From: Thalassia testudinum | Taxonomy: Eukaryota; Streptophyta; Magnoliopsida; Alismatales; Hydrocharitaceae | Direction of reading: 5' to 3' | DNA length: 64,000 nucleotides | NCBI GenBank assembly: GCA_037157565.1 | Contig: JAZHRO010000054.1 | Coordinates: 20,257,501-20,321,500 of the forward strand | Shown: in pieces, positions 1 to 11,131 of the stretch | Layout: every line of letters begins with the position of its first letter | How positions within the stretch are numbered: the stretch's first letter is position 1 | The notes under the pieces: model-generated | The model's input: only the letters and a program-made list of their open reading frames with translations | Database searches by the model: none | Told to the model about the DNA's origin: nothing | Made by a program: the position numbers and the translations under genes

Positions 1-1117
1 GAACATTCAGAACAGTCTATAAGACTTTCTAACATGTAAAGGAACTCACAAGGAAACCACAGATATCTTGCTTGCGTAAAATGGACCTCAAACGGACCCT
101 AAACAGGTCAAAAACAGAACTGCAGACCTAAATCAGACATTTGGCACAAGGTCCAGACATCTTAAAAGTCACCAGGGTCTCACCTTAAGTTCCTGCGTCG
201 ACTTCAGTCGTCTAGAACTCCTACTTGACCGTCTGGACTCAGCTCGAGACGTCCGACCTCTCCTCTAGTCGTCTGGGAGTGCTTCTGGTTATATGGTAAG
301 CTGTCCAGACGTCCGAAACGCGTGAGGGCATGCCTCGCGCCTTCCCAATGCTGTCCTTGCGTGCGACAGACCAAAACTTCCACTTTTAGCCACATAGATC
401 GACTTTGCGGTGCGGCCTACATGGCCGTAATCGCAAGAGGAACGTACCTTCGCGAAACTTTGTTTTCAGACATCCGGTGTCGTTACCAGACGTCCAACCC
501 GTCGTCTGGACGACCCTCCAGACGTCTGATTCTGAGAAAAACCCAGAACCGAAGCGACCTCCTGCTCCCCTCGCCGCGCGCAGCCGTGGCTCCTTGTCTG
601 CAGCTCCGGCTGCAGCAGGGTGTCGGGGACAGCTCCCCCGATGCACTCCTCCCGCACGCGCCGCTCTGGCCGTGCGTCCTCCGGCAAGCTCCCACGAACT
701 CGCGAGCTCAAGTTCCTCTTTACACCTCCTCTCCTCCTCGCTCCTCGCTCTCGAGCCCTCTCTCTCGCTCGTCCCTCTCGCTGCAATGGAGAGGAAGGAA
801 AGAAGGTGGTAGTGGTGGAGTGGAGAAGAGAGGAAGGGGGAGAGGGGTTATATATAGAGAGTGGCTAGGGTTCGGTGGAGGAGAAAAGAAGAGAGAGAGA
901 AGGGAGGAAGGCTGTCTGTGTACAGCTAGTCCGCAGACCCGACCATGCGTACAAAATTTTCAATTTCCAGACGTCTGGGAAGGGGTCCAGACGTCTGACT
1001 GACAGTTCAGACGTCTTAAAGGCTCAGAATAGAACGGATCTTTACAGCAACCCCCACCGAGAACACACCTTCATCCCATCCAAACATATTATTTCCGGAA
1101 GCTGGCTAAAGACCTAA
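1..1117 (-). mobile_element. Partial gypsy-type LTR, cut by the window edge
   Basis: This GC-rich stretch shares block order with the reverse complement of 17.5-18.4 kb: a TATA box, a leader with a purine/pyrimidine-rich GC tract, then AGACGTCT boxes separated by similar unique blocks. I read it as the same LTR family in minus orientation. AGACGTCT-like boxes have their fourth base at 138, 158, 209, 230, 250, 270, 310, 471, 491, 511, 503, 523, 972, 992 and 1012, mostly 20 bp apart. No coding domain is seen, and the many overlapping open frames here are low-complexity artefacts. The outer end lies left of the window, and the right boundary, before the LINE remnant, is approximate. Assignment to the Del/Tekay-like chromoviruses is inference from the partner copy. 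Confidence 0.55.
848..858 (-). promoter_or_regulatory. TATA box of the minus-strand LTR
   Basis: Read on the minus strand this is CTATATATAAC, preceded by an AACCCTAG-type block. It matches the position of the TATA box in the related LTR at 17555-17564. It would drive transcription leftwards through the boxes below 530. Confidence 0.5.
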
Positions 1118-1142
1118 TTCTTCAAGCAATCTCTGGAAATCG

Positions 1143-1570
1143 TGAGTTTTCGCATCTGAAAGATTCCCTGCAAAGGATAGGCACCACCCACCTTCCCAAA
1201 CTTAGGCCACTGACACCTCTTTGCTCTGGGACATAGCAAAAAGTCTCGGAAATCTTTTAGTGAGCGTTCCTTGTCCCGTCCAATCATCCTACCAGAATTT
1301 GAAGATCTCTCCTGTCCCCACCACCGGCACAAAATAATCCTGCACCTTAGGGGCCACCACCGACAAACCTTTCAAGAAGTGAGAAGCACCCCTCGGTGGA
1401 GATATCAGGAGATCCCAACGTGTCGAGCCACCATAAGCCGTCCTGAAAACCTTGCCCACCAAATCCTCCCTACACTCCAAGAGGCTTCCAATCTACTTCA
1501 CCAACAGGCTATTATTAGACCTCCCCATGTCCCTCATCCCAAGCCCCCCCTCCACCGATTTGCAAACCTC
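1143..1570 (-). pseudogene. LINE-type reverse transcriptase C-terminal remnant
   Basis: On the minus strand, conceptual translation gives in order a GGLGMRDM block, an N-LL-K segment, SHFLKGL, a VGTGEIFKFW block and then DDWTGQGTL followed by a KRFPRLF block. This order is typical of the end of the plant LINE reverse transcriptase open reading frame, just before the zf-RVT region. The frame is broken: a stop replaces the residue between FKFW and DDW, another lies near 1470-1500, and a third follows the SKEVSVA segment. No endonuclease, RT core or poly(A) tail is visible. It sits beside the intron upstream of the epimerase exons, so it may be an intronic insertion. It is a short dead fragment. 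Confidence 0.7.
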
Positions 1571-1737
1571 CTCTCATGCCACCAACCTGGATCTAGAAAT
1601 ATTGCAGCTAATGCAATGTAGCTTTGTTCATTATGATATCGACATTTTTCCTCCTGTTTTACAATGTGTACTTTCTCACAGGTAAACCTTGGTTAACTCA
1701 GATTTTAAAGCTAACTTCATCTTTTAAATTCAAACAG

Positions 1738-3523
1738 TTGTAGATTTGGTTTTGATTATGTCTGTAAATCCTGGTTTTGGTGGCCAAAGCTTTATTGAGA
1801 GCCAGGTGAAGAAAACTGCTGACTTGAAAAAAATGTGTGAAGAGAAGGTATTATCTAAACATCCTTTATGCTTTGTTTTGTGTTCTCTATTCATTCAGGA
1901 CTCGGAATGACTACTACATGTTAACATGCAGGGAGTGAACCCATGGATTGAGGTTGATGGTGGAGTTGGCCCGTCAAATGCATATAAGGTGCCCGTTTTA
2001 AAAAGTTTTTATTTTTTTTAAATTGCTTGAAGCGTTTAAACGAGCTTTTGGGAACCTATGAGTAATTAGAGTGAAAAGATCTTGTTTGGATATCTCCAAG
2101 ATTGTGAAACGATGACTAAAAGAATAAATAGCCCGTAAAAAAATCTTTTAATATTTTATTATCTAGGAATCCCTCCTGATATTCTCCAAAATCAGGACAA
2201 AAGGAAAACAAGGCATTGTTGAGTTGATAGGAACTCTGACCATCCTTGGCAAAGGTTGCCTGCTCAAGCAAAACCCGGTTTTTTAGGATTGGGTCGGGCG
2301 TGGAGATCTACTAATCAAATCCACGCAGCCGGTTTGCTTCCAATTCAAGTCTAATTACACGAACCACACTTGTTGGGGTGAAATCAGATCCAATCCAAAC
2401 CCATGATCCACCCCACCTTGCCTTACCCAAGGAAATGAGTGCAGGAGCCATTTCCCCCCAGTTTGCCATGGGATTCTAACTCGTGAGTTCTGGCTCATCG
2501 AAAAAAAAAAAAAAAAGAGCCAATGTTTTTTGTGCGGGAACCTGCTGAAGAATTAGAGTGAAAAGATCTTGTTTGGATGACTTGAAAAATTGTGAAATGA
2601 TGACTAAAAGAATACATAGTCCCTAAAAAAAATAATTTTTTAATATTTAATTTCTAGGAACCCTTTCCGAAATTCACCAAAATTAGGAAAAAGGAAAACA
2701 AGCCAATGTGCTTTCTTGATGTGTAAAATGTATTCCTTATTTCTCTTCTTTTTTTTTTTGTGTGTGTGTCTTGGTGGGGTCAAGGCTTTGGCATTCGTTT
2801 TTGTTCTCTCTCATGTGTTGGACAATACAGTTTGTCATAACACAATAACCTCATTTGTTTTGACCGTGGGAAAATCTCAAAATTGGGAGTGCCGTGCGGC
2901 ACTGCCTCCCAAATCAGATCAAAATGTTTTCACACTAATTATTTTCTCTATTTCACCATTTTTGAATTCCCACATGTAATGCCCTCTCCTATTAAATTGC
3001 TAGGAAGTAATGCAATACATTTCATCCCTCCCTCTTCATGATCGATAACTCAGCGACTTCTTGTATATTTGATATTCTTTGCCTGCCAAGGGCCTCAAAA
3101 GGTTAATGATCTTTGTCTTTATCTAGATAAAAATAGGTAGCGGTTCGTTCTCACTACATCCTTTTAGGTCCTTATGCCTTTCCTTGGGAGAAGAAAGAAG
3201 GACGGACTCATAGTTTAAGTAAAGAATATCCACCTTCTCTGCCTTGCTTTCTCAATACTGAACTTGTTTATGGTAGGTTATCGAGGCTGGAGCTAATGCT
3301 TTGGTGGCTGGATCGGCTGTTTTTCGAGCTAAAGACTATGCTGAAGGTATGCTTATTTTTGCATTTGCATCGATCTGTTGAATTGGGTTCTCTCCCTCTT
3401 TTTGTCTACTTGCTGTTTATCTAGCTTTTCAAATATGTTATTTTATCTTATTGTGGCTTATCATGTTCCACAGCCATTAAAGGGATTAAGACAAGTAAAA
3501 GGCCCGTAGCAGTACCAGTATGA
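1738..3523 (+). CDS. RPE: Ribulose-phosphate 3-epimerase, last four exons
   Basis: The enzyme interconverts ribulose 5-phosphate and xylulose 5-phosphate in the Calvin cycle and pentose phosphate pathway. Four exons join in frame: 1738-1847, 1932-1988, 3277-3346 and 3474-3523, ending in TGA. All introns are GT-AG. The product contains [12 protein letters not shown], then [11 protein letters not shown] with a catalytic aspartate, then [13 protein letters not shown] and a C-terminal IKGIKTS block, the canonical order of the (beta/alpha)8 barrel's C-terminal half. About 94 residues are encoded. The N-terminal half, including any transit peptide, is not visible upstream, where LTR and LINE sequence lies. 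Either the preceding intron is long and repeat-filled, or this is a 5'-truncated copy. VFR replaces the usual VFG after the phosphate-binding loop. Absence of frameshifts argues for a live gene. Plastid versus cytosolic isoform cannot be told from this half. Confidence 0.9.
2049..2706. repeat. Diverged ~170-bp direct duplication in an epimerase intron
   Basis: Copy 1 (2049-2215) and copy 2 (2536-2706) share long near-identical stretches such as AATTAGAGTGAAAAGATCTT and GATGACTAAAAGAATA. They lie 487 bp apart in the 1289-3276 part of the gene, inside the intron between the second and third visible exons. The intervening 2216-2516 ends in a run of about 16 A, which may mark a retroposed insertion; no tRNA-like head could be confirmed. 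Confidence 0.75.
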
Positions 3524-6500
3524 AAAACGACCTGTTTCCGAATTTTCCCTGTACCAGTTTTTACTTCAACGTAAGTGCTCTTTTATGAATGTCTTTGTCC
3601 AGCTTGGCAATTAGGTTGAGGTTTTCAATGAGGTTTCACGAGATGCTACTCATTGATGAAAATGCCTTTTCCCCCAGAGTGCATGCTTTTGTAAATGGTA
3701 AGCATTCAACTATCACCACTATCTGGGATTTGTTAGAGTCCCGTTGTCCAGAGTCTAATAATCATATTGTATTTTGTATAAGCAAGTCAAAAGCCCTTTG
3801 TTATTTTGGATATTATATGGTGAAAGAAAAAAAAAGAAGAAAGAAGTCTTATCTTCTTATTGAGTGGTTCACTTGAACCACATAAATTTTTTGCTTCAAC
3901 TGTGAGCTGCATTTTGATTCTTATTGCTGAGCAGCTTGCCTCTACAAAACAACAAATGGAATCATAGCTATGATGTGTTTATGTCAGATCATTTTGTTAT
4001 AGGCTTCATTTGTGCTAGTCTTTTAAAGATATGAGGATATTTTACTCTTAGAAGGTTGTGGCCTTGAAGGCCACGGTGTTTAGTTCCCACTGTCCGTCTG
4101 TGTAATGGATTTGCTACAATCCTTCAAATCTTGCAGATAATGGAAGCAAGTTGGAGAATGGTCAAAAAAGTTCAAGAGTAGTATTTCATGTTAAGCTAGT
4201 CTTATGGCTAAATATTTGGATTATACCTTACTTTCATCTTTGTCAAGTTCATTTGTTGTGTAATGACTGAATGCAATGAGAGGGGTTCAAATAAAACTCG
4301 CAGCCTGACGGAGTCCATTGTGACACTGTCTGAGGATTCTGTTTGCCTCACTGGCATTATCCATACAGTGTTAAGGCTTAAACGTTGTCCACAGAAAGAA
4401 AGAATTTTACAAGATTGGCATCTTTGTATTTCATGGAAGAATGTCTCCGTGTAGACAAAAAATTAATGCAAGAATAAATCGTTCACTGATCATCAAGACA
4501 ACTGAAGAAGATTCATGCCTAAACATGGTCCTTAACTTAGTATGAAACTATTTGCAGCACTTTTTTAAAGGATAAGATTTTAGGGAAAAGTGCCCTTGGA
4601 AGTGTTGAGCGGACCTCAATTCGTGCCATGTAGAGGACCTGCGAAAAAGCATCATTGCAGTTGTGTTTTAAACCTGCTTTAATATCAAGTAAAAGAATAA
4701 ACATGCTTGATTTATTCAGGCTTGTTTGGATATCTTTTAATTTTATTATGGCTTCAATAAACCTATGGTTCGAGTTAGAGAAGCAAAAACAAGCGGGGTA
4801 AAAAAAAAAAATGGCAGAGGTGCAAGGAAATAAAGGTATGGAGGGAAAAATGAAGAATAGAACCATGAAAAGAGATGAGAGGCGATGCGGGGAATATTTC
4901 CTGAAAGAATGAAAAACGTATGGTCTTGCTATATTCGAATCCGGCGCTTGTACTAAAAGGGGCGTAGTTCCAGAGATTCACGTGGAGGGGAGAGGAATAT
5001 GAGTCCTCAATGGCCGAGATCGAGAGTTGACGAGCCGTCCTACGTAAATTGTTTAGGGTTAGTTTGCTTTAAAGAGGTGGAAAATTAATATTAAGAAATG
5101 TGAAATTTATGTTAATTTTTATTTTTAATTATTTATAGGATGATATTAATATAGATTTTTGTTTATTTAAATTAGTATTAAGATGCGATATTAATTGTTG
5201 TGATATTTATTTGAATGGGTGTTAATGTCAATTTTTAAAAAGTGAAGTTTGGATATAGAGGAGTTATGAAATTAATATCTATCTTGTTAACATTTTTTAA
5301 AATTGATATTGGTAAAATAGGTATTAAATTTTCAAAATTGTTGTTAATGTTATATGGGTTAATTCCTCAAGTAAAGGTAGATTAATCTTAAAGTTAAATC
5401 TCCAAGTAAATTTATCCGTAACACGATTAAAAAAAATAAAAAAGGAATAAAATGGTTTACCCCCATTTAGTTTAGTCACTACGTCCCTAACATGGGACAC
5501 GAAGTTTATAAGAATTATCAATTTAGTTTTCTATCTAACTTAATGCATATTTTAGTAAAATCATAATAATAAATAATTTAACATTAAATATAAAATAAAT
5601 ATATAACAACCTTTTCTTTATATTTATCACTTACTCCGTCGCTTATCTTATTTTAACACTTAACTTGAGTTAAGTGTTGTCGATATCGACGTGCAAACTT
5701 TTATTTGTAATTGTAACGGTGTTATCGAAAACATGTCCGTAAAAAGGGCGAGACTTGGTACCAAACTCATTTTACAGGAATCTTTTTACTTCATCAAAAT
5801 GGTCCTGATATGCTCGAAACTTGATTGCTATATCTAATGCATCCAATGCCTCGACTCACAGCAGAGCAAAATTTTACAGCCACTTCTAAAGCTTTAGTGC
5901 CAGCAACTTGGCAAGCGTTGATATTGTGATCACCACTTAATTGTAATAATAGCGATTTCGCTTGCAAACTCAATGGAGGGGGAATGACCAACTTTAGGTG
6001 GAGGAGCCACCTTGCCACGTGGCTCTCACTAACATGCATCGTTAACTTGATTTGGTTGAAAAACTAGAGGGTAGAGAATCTAACTTGCCATTGCGACGCC
6101 TGGGTTCACGTAATCCCCTCTTTCCATGTTGCTTTTTTCTATTTTCTTTTTTACCTCCCTTTACAAACTTAGATAAAATTTAAACCTTCGTCTTCTAAGC
6201 TTAATTTACCTGCCCATTTAATCCCCTAACTCAAAACTTGAGTTTTGCCCATCAAAACCCATATTACATTGGTTGGAAGAGGTATTAAACAAAACATAAG
6301 TTTCCTTTATTCTCTGACATGCCTTTAACACTAATTTTAAGTAAATAAAAACTGACATGTTGATTTTTAAACAAAATAAATAAAAGTGTGGATTAATTTA
6401 AGTTTCACTTTGCAAAATTCAAATTTGCTAATCTCCTAAATAATCTAGTCCCAGATTACATTTGGTGTGGGGATGGCCTTTATCTTGCTAATGTGATTCG

Positions 6501-6721
6501 ATGGAGCTCAATCGAAAAGAGAAAATGAATGTTGCAAGAATGTGAACAAAACAAAAAATTGCTAGAGTTTCGTGATTAAATTCTACCATATTGATGTATG
6601 TTTGGAGGAGGAATCTAAACCTCAATTATTTGCTAATACTTCTTTGAGCATAGTACAAGGTCAGTCTCTCTTTTAGGTACATACGCCCCTCTTTATAGCA
6701 GATTTCTTGATCACAATTAAG
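3524..6721. other. Epimerase 3' flank and AT-rich intergenic DNA
   Basis: No convincing gene is seen. The 3' untranslated region of the epimerase must begin at 3524; a canonical AATAAA occurs only at 4473-4478, and nearer poly(A) signals are not obvious. Roughly 5050-5650 is very AT-rich. A minus open frame at 5794-6039 has no recognisable domain and no intron context, and I do not call it. Confidence 0.5.
5655..5690. repeat. Two adjacent palindromes
   Basis: An inverted repeat with 11-bp perfect arms (5655-5665 and 5668-5678, AACACTTAACT and complement) is separated by only 2 bp. It abuts the perfect 12-bp palindrome GTCGATATCGAC at 5679-5690. Confidence 0.8.
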
Positions 6722-7161
6722 ATTGATGATAACGGCATTGTGACTAGCTTTTATTGTAGAAATTACGTTGTAGTACAGATAGTCATTGCTATTATTACAA
6801 TTTATTACTCGGAAATAAAAGAGTTCCCGAGGTCGAACTCAGGGAGTAAGTTGTATTCTAGAAGTACAGTATTTCTTATTACAAAAATAAAGAGAGAGAG
6901 ATATGGAAATTTGGCTTCTTCTTCTCTTCTTTCTTCCTCTTTGTCTTCTCTTCTCTTTGGCTCTTGGTTTCTTCTTCTTTGTCTATCTCCTCGTGGTCTT
7001 CTCTTCTGCCTTCTGTTCTTCTTTGTTTTCTCTTCTTCTTCTGTTCTTCAGATCTTCTTCTCGTGCTCTTCTTCTTCTTTTCTTTTGCTTTCAGGACGTC
7101 GTCTCTCCTTTCTTCTTTTCTTCTTCTTCTTCTTCTTCAGTCCTTCTTTTGCCTTTAGGAC

Positions 7162-7187
7162 GTCGTCTGATTTTCCAATCAGACGAC
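7162..7187 (-). repeat. Perfect LTR hairpin made of two boxes 20 bp apart
   Basis: Eleven-base arms (7162-7172 and 7177-7187) are perfectly complementary. On the element's sense (minus) strand the loop reads GGAA, which fits the GNRA tetraloop class. The two arms are the two AGACG-type boxes spaced exactly 20 bp apart, as in the other LTRs. Confidence 0.8.
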
Positions 7188-8470
7188 TTAAACCGCTGCC
7201 GCTACAGTGTCTTCCTCAGCTTTCTTCTTCTTCTTCACCTGTGCCTGCACACTTCAAGGTTTTCGTCAGAGGGCAAAACCTACTCTACCCTCCCCCCGCG
7301 TCTCTCTCTCTCAGAATTCACTCTTGGGATAGCTCTCCCAGAGCTGCCGGATAGTCGGATACGCGGGTCTCGCCCGGGTCCAGGCCCACCGGCGTGCGGT
7401 GGTGGGCGAGGAGTGCAGGTCGGGCTTAGTCGGGTCGGGCTAGGTCCGCGGGGCGTGAGCGCGGACGAGGCCAGGTAATCGGGCGGGTGAAGGGGACCTC
7501 ACTCCGTGATATGAGGCGAACAGCTTAAGGCACTTTTTGCCTTTAAGCGCCCGCGCGCCTCTGCGAGTTTCCGAGGTGGGACTAAATGTCTCACCCCAAT
7601 TTGGGCGCTTGCGCGGAGGAAGCAGCGGCAGTCGAGGCTTCGCGCGAGGGCTTCGCCCCAGCTGCAGCCTGGGACTCTTCGCGAAGATACCCCGCGCAGC
7701 CTGGGAGCCTGATCTGGGCGTGGCGCGCCTGGAGCAGCAGGTCGAAGGAGCTTCGCTGCTCAACAATGGCGATGGCAGGAGCAACACCTGTCCACAACAG
7801 CACGGCCTCTCGGCCTAATCAGATATGCGGAGGACCTTCGCCGTGACACGGCGAAGGTGGTCGGGGGGTCTGCAGGTGGCGGGGCGGAGCCTAAGGGCCA
7901 CCCTAGGTCAAACTGCAGGTTGGGAAATGGGTGTGTTTGGTGGAGTTGCAGAGGGCGATTTGGGGGAAGTGGAAGGCAGAGGATGATCAGGGTGAGGAGG
8001 CGAAGGTTCTGCGGTGGTCGGCGAGCCGTGTGGGTTGCTGGAGTGATGGGAGCGGGTCGCCGGAGTGTGGCCGGAGGTGGAGAAGGTGACGGTGGTCGGG
8101 CCGGTCGAGGGTGTAATTGATTGTAAACTAGGGAGAAAAAGAAAGAGGGGATAGAGAAGACTAATTCTAATCTAGCTAAAGTGACGAAGGGGACGAAGAG
8201 GTTGCCGGCTCGTACCTACCGGAGATGGAGAAGAAATGCCCAGTGGGGGAGGACGGCGGTGACTACGGGGCAGAGGCAGCGCGCGCCGGTATTGCACGAC
8301 GCGAAGGAGAATCAGGAAGAAGTCTCTGCTGTTGGTATTGCGGCAGAGCGAAGAGGAGGAGGAGGAGGAACCGCCGGAGCTGGAGGGCTTCTGCCGGAGT
8401 GGGAAGAGAGGAAAGTTGTGAGGGTTTTCTTCGTCAGATCCAAGATGGGAAGAACGGCGGAGCGACGGGG

Positions 8471-8480
8471 TATTTATAGA
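8471..8480 (-). promoter_or_regulatory. TATA box of LTR A
   Basis: Minus strand reads TCTATAAATA, followed downstream by the promoter-proximal region seen in all related LTRs. It is at the same relative place as the TATA boxes in the other copies. Confidence 0.55.
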
Positions 8481-9413
8481 GGCAGAACCAGAGAGGAGGG
8501 CGGAGGGAGACGACGTGTCTCCCTCGCCGGAGGATGCCGGAGGAAGGATACCCATACCGTTCGTGCGTTCGCACGGGCGGTATGGGTGGTCGCAGCACTC
8601 AGGGGGGTGCTCCTGCGGTGGCTGACGACGCAGGGCACCCCCATTTGACCTGGCAGGCCCTCCCCATCACCCTGCGCAGCGCCATGCTCCGCGCAAGGCC
8701 GTCGGAGCATGGTGCTGGTAAGGTTTTGTAGGAGGGACCTGAACGCAAAGAACGAAGGAGAGTTAGCGGCCAAAATGTGAGGGTTCAAAAGTTGAGGGCC
8801 AAAAAGTAAATATATGAGGACCAAAGTGTAAAGTTGGTCAAGAAGATTTCTTCTTAGGCTCAAGTTTTTATACATGACTAATTAGAACCTAAGGATTCTG
8901 ATGGTGAATTTTATTTCTAGATTAAACCTTGTTTGACCGGTCAATTTACGCAAAAATCCAAATTAAGTTGTTAATTGGGCCTAGTTCTCAATGTAGGTCA
9001 AAATGGGTTTCTAAGGCTAAATTGAAGGTTCTAAACCCTAGAGATTATTTTTCTATGAATTTTAGAGGGTTTAGTTGATTTTTTATCTACCTCGAACCTC
9101 GTGTATTTAAGTGGGTTTATTTTTAGGGTTACAGGATGTCATTTAATTCTTCGGAGTTGCTGTAGCCCTTGTTGAGTCATCTCATCCTACTTTTCTTCTT
9201 ATTAGGTTGTTTTGACCTATGTTTGGATCCTGAGCTACCCTGTTTTCATATTGGATTGGTGAAATTGCATTTTTACCCCTTAGTTTCTGTTTTCTTTGCA
9301 AACTCAGAATTTCTCTGAGCCAAGTCTTTCTAGGGTTATGTAGGAGCTTTTTCTTGCAAATTAGGGTTAAATGGTGCTGGTTTAGGGTTTGTGACGAGGT
9401 TCTCATCAATTGA

Positions 9414-11131
9414 TAATCATTTACTAATCATCGAATGCAATTGAGTCATGGGTCACCTTGCCTTGATCTCGCATTGTCACTTCAATTCTCACGTTATCAC
9501 CTTGATCCTCGTGCCATTGATGCCCTTTCTCGCTTGGCACTATCAAACTTAGCACAATGGTGTGCTTGGTTGCCTTAGTCTTCTAGGTGATCTATCATCC
9601 AAGTATCAGGTGAACGGACACTCGTGTTGCTTTGTATGCTTTTGGCAAGTGAGGCAACCAGTTGGTCTTAGGCGATCCACTCAAGATGCTAGCCTCTCTC
9701 TCGATCGATGCCACAAACTTTTCTTGTCTTAGGGCTGGGTCAAATTTTTGATCCAATTTGAACTTGCTCATATTTCATTGGTTGATTTCTAATAAACCCC
9801 GTTCTCCATCATGATCTCTCTCTGAGTTTCACTAATTTGGTTAAGTTTGCACTAACACCCATTATTTTTGTGAATTTTTTATGAAAAAGAAAAAAGAGAA
9901 AGAGAATGGACAGTAAAAATCGTCCTAGAGCAATTTGGGATTGCTCGTGTATACAGACTCCTCGTCCTCCTCCACTCACTGTTCCCTTCAATTGCCACGT
10001 GCATGTCATGCTATCCCCATAGTTTTCTCCTTTAATCTGCTTTTATCACGTGTCAGTTATCCTTTTTGAATTTCGATTATTATCTCGAAATATAACCCTC
10101 TTTGCCTCTTACGCGGTCAACATTTTCGAGACCATTTATGGCTCCATTTCGATCACAACCGAACATCTGTGCTCGTTCGCATACGTCAACCCTCTTCACC
10201 CATCGCCGAATTGATGCTTATCCGCCAGTATCATCTTCGACTTGGGATGGCTCGAAGGGGGTCAGTAGGAGGCTGTCGCTTCCTTAATATTTTTAAAAAA
10301 TTAAATATGAAAATACGTATTGTAACGAATTTTACAATATATAAATTTTATCTATATATATATTTTTTAAAAATTTAAATATATTGATTAAAAATTAAAA
10401 TTAATGAATTAAAAATAAAAATCACCGATAGACTGACTCAAATGATTTTTAACTATAAATTGGTTAAAAATAAAAATATATTATTATATTTTATCTTTTT
10501 ATCGGTAGTAAATGATTTTTCATTTAAAATATAATTTTTTATTAATGAAAAGTAATTTTTTATTTAAAATTAAATTTTTATTAAAATCAATACTCTTCTT
10601 TTATGTATTAGAAAATAGTTGCAATGTGAATTTATTTATTTATTTATTTATTTTTAACTTTTTTTTAAAGAATTGTATATCAGAATCTTCAATTTTAACC
10701 ATTTATCTCACATTTTCCTCCCTCAACAGGTAAATCCCTGTTAATAAATAAAACCTTTTAGGCTTTGCCTTTTTAACTTCAATTCTCGGTTCTGGCCCAG
10801 TTTGATGACATCATCTGTGGCCGCCAACAATTGCCATGGATTTGATCCGAAGGACAGGTGGAGTGAGATTAGCATCTGCCCGAAGGAGAGGATGCAATCG
10901 TGCTTAACTGTACCTCTGATGTGCTTAACTTGCCTATCATTTACCTCAGGATGAGAACTTAATCTGCCATAAAATTATTTTATTTTTTTAAAAGAATAAT
11001 TTTAAGTTTTGAATTTGCCAAATTATTTAAACATGTTAATCTATTTATTTCACCATTTTATTTTACTTCTTTCATATTTCTTTGCTTATTCCATAAATTT
11101 ATTTTCCTCACCAAACAACACCTAAGAGATT
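9414..11131. other. Intergenic DNA, no gene recognised
   Basis: The left part is mixed composition; 10290-10740 is extremely AT-rich with T/A runs. CACGTG-type cores occur near 9998 and 10048 but have no gene beside them to regulate. No coding region with domain support is present. Confidence 0.45.

Larger units (their letters stand above)
6727..9408 (-). mobile_element. Solo Athila-type LTR A
   Basis: This 2682-bp sequence is homologous block by block to the LTRs of the complete element at 29841-43866. From left to right it shows the GAGGTCGAACTCAGGGAG block (about 6829), a long T/C-rich tract (6890-7150), a perfect hairpin of two AGACG-type boxes (7162-7187), a GCTACAGTG block, GC-rich repeats with CCGGGTCCAGGCCCACC, the GACGAAGGGG block (about 8184), a minus-strand TATA box and the terminal GAGGTTCTCATCA. 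No internal region or second LTR adjoins it. Open frames inside are low-complexity Ser/Leu/Phe or Arg-rich artefacts, not genes. Coding orientation is minus. Confidence 0.88.
6722..9413. repeat. 5-bp target-site duplication ATTGA around solo LTR A
   Basis: ATTGA is found at 6722-6726 and again at 9409-9413, exactly outside the LTR termini TGATAACGG...CTCATCA. This shows a genuine retrotransposon insertion reduced to one LTR by recombination. Confidence 0.8.

Noticed and set aside
322..1002. Open frame of 226 codons
   Set aside because: Overlapped by many other frames in the same GC-rich LTR DNA, low-complexity Arg/Ser product, no domain.
124..1016. CRISPR array from 20-bp-spaced repeats
   Set aside because: Repeats are 8 bp, spacers about 12 bp, DNA is plant nuclear and no cas genes exist.
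2216..2516. SINE
   Set aside because: Only the A-run supports it; no A/B-box promoter or clean target duplication could be confirmed.
5794..6039. 81-codon minus frame
   Set aside because: No recognisable domain, no intron or promoter context.
7162..7187. Bacterial-type terminator
   Set aside because: Hairpin without a U tract, in eukaryotic LTR DNA; better seen as an LTR RNA or box doublet.
6707..7478. Ser/Leu/Phe-rich frames that look membrane-like
   Set aside because: They translate the T/C-rich tract of LTR A; the same kind of frame appears at 12060-12440, 30057-30417 and 41167-41439 in related LTRs.
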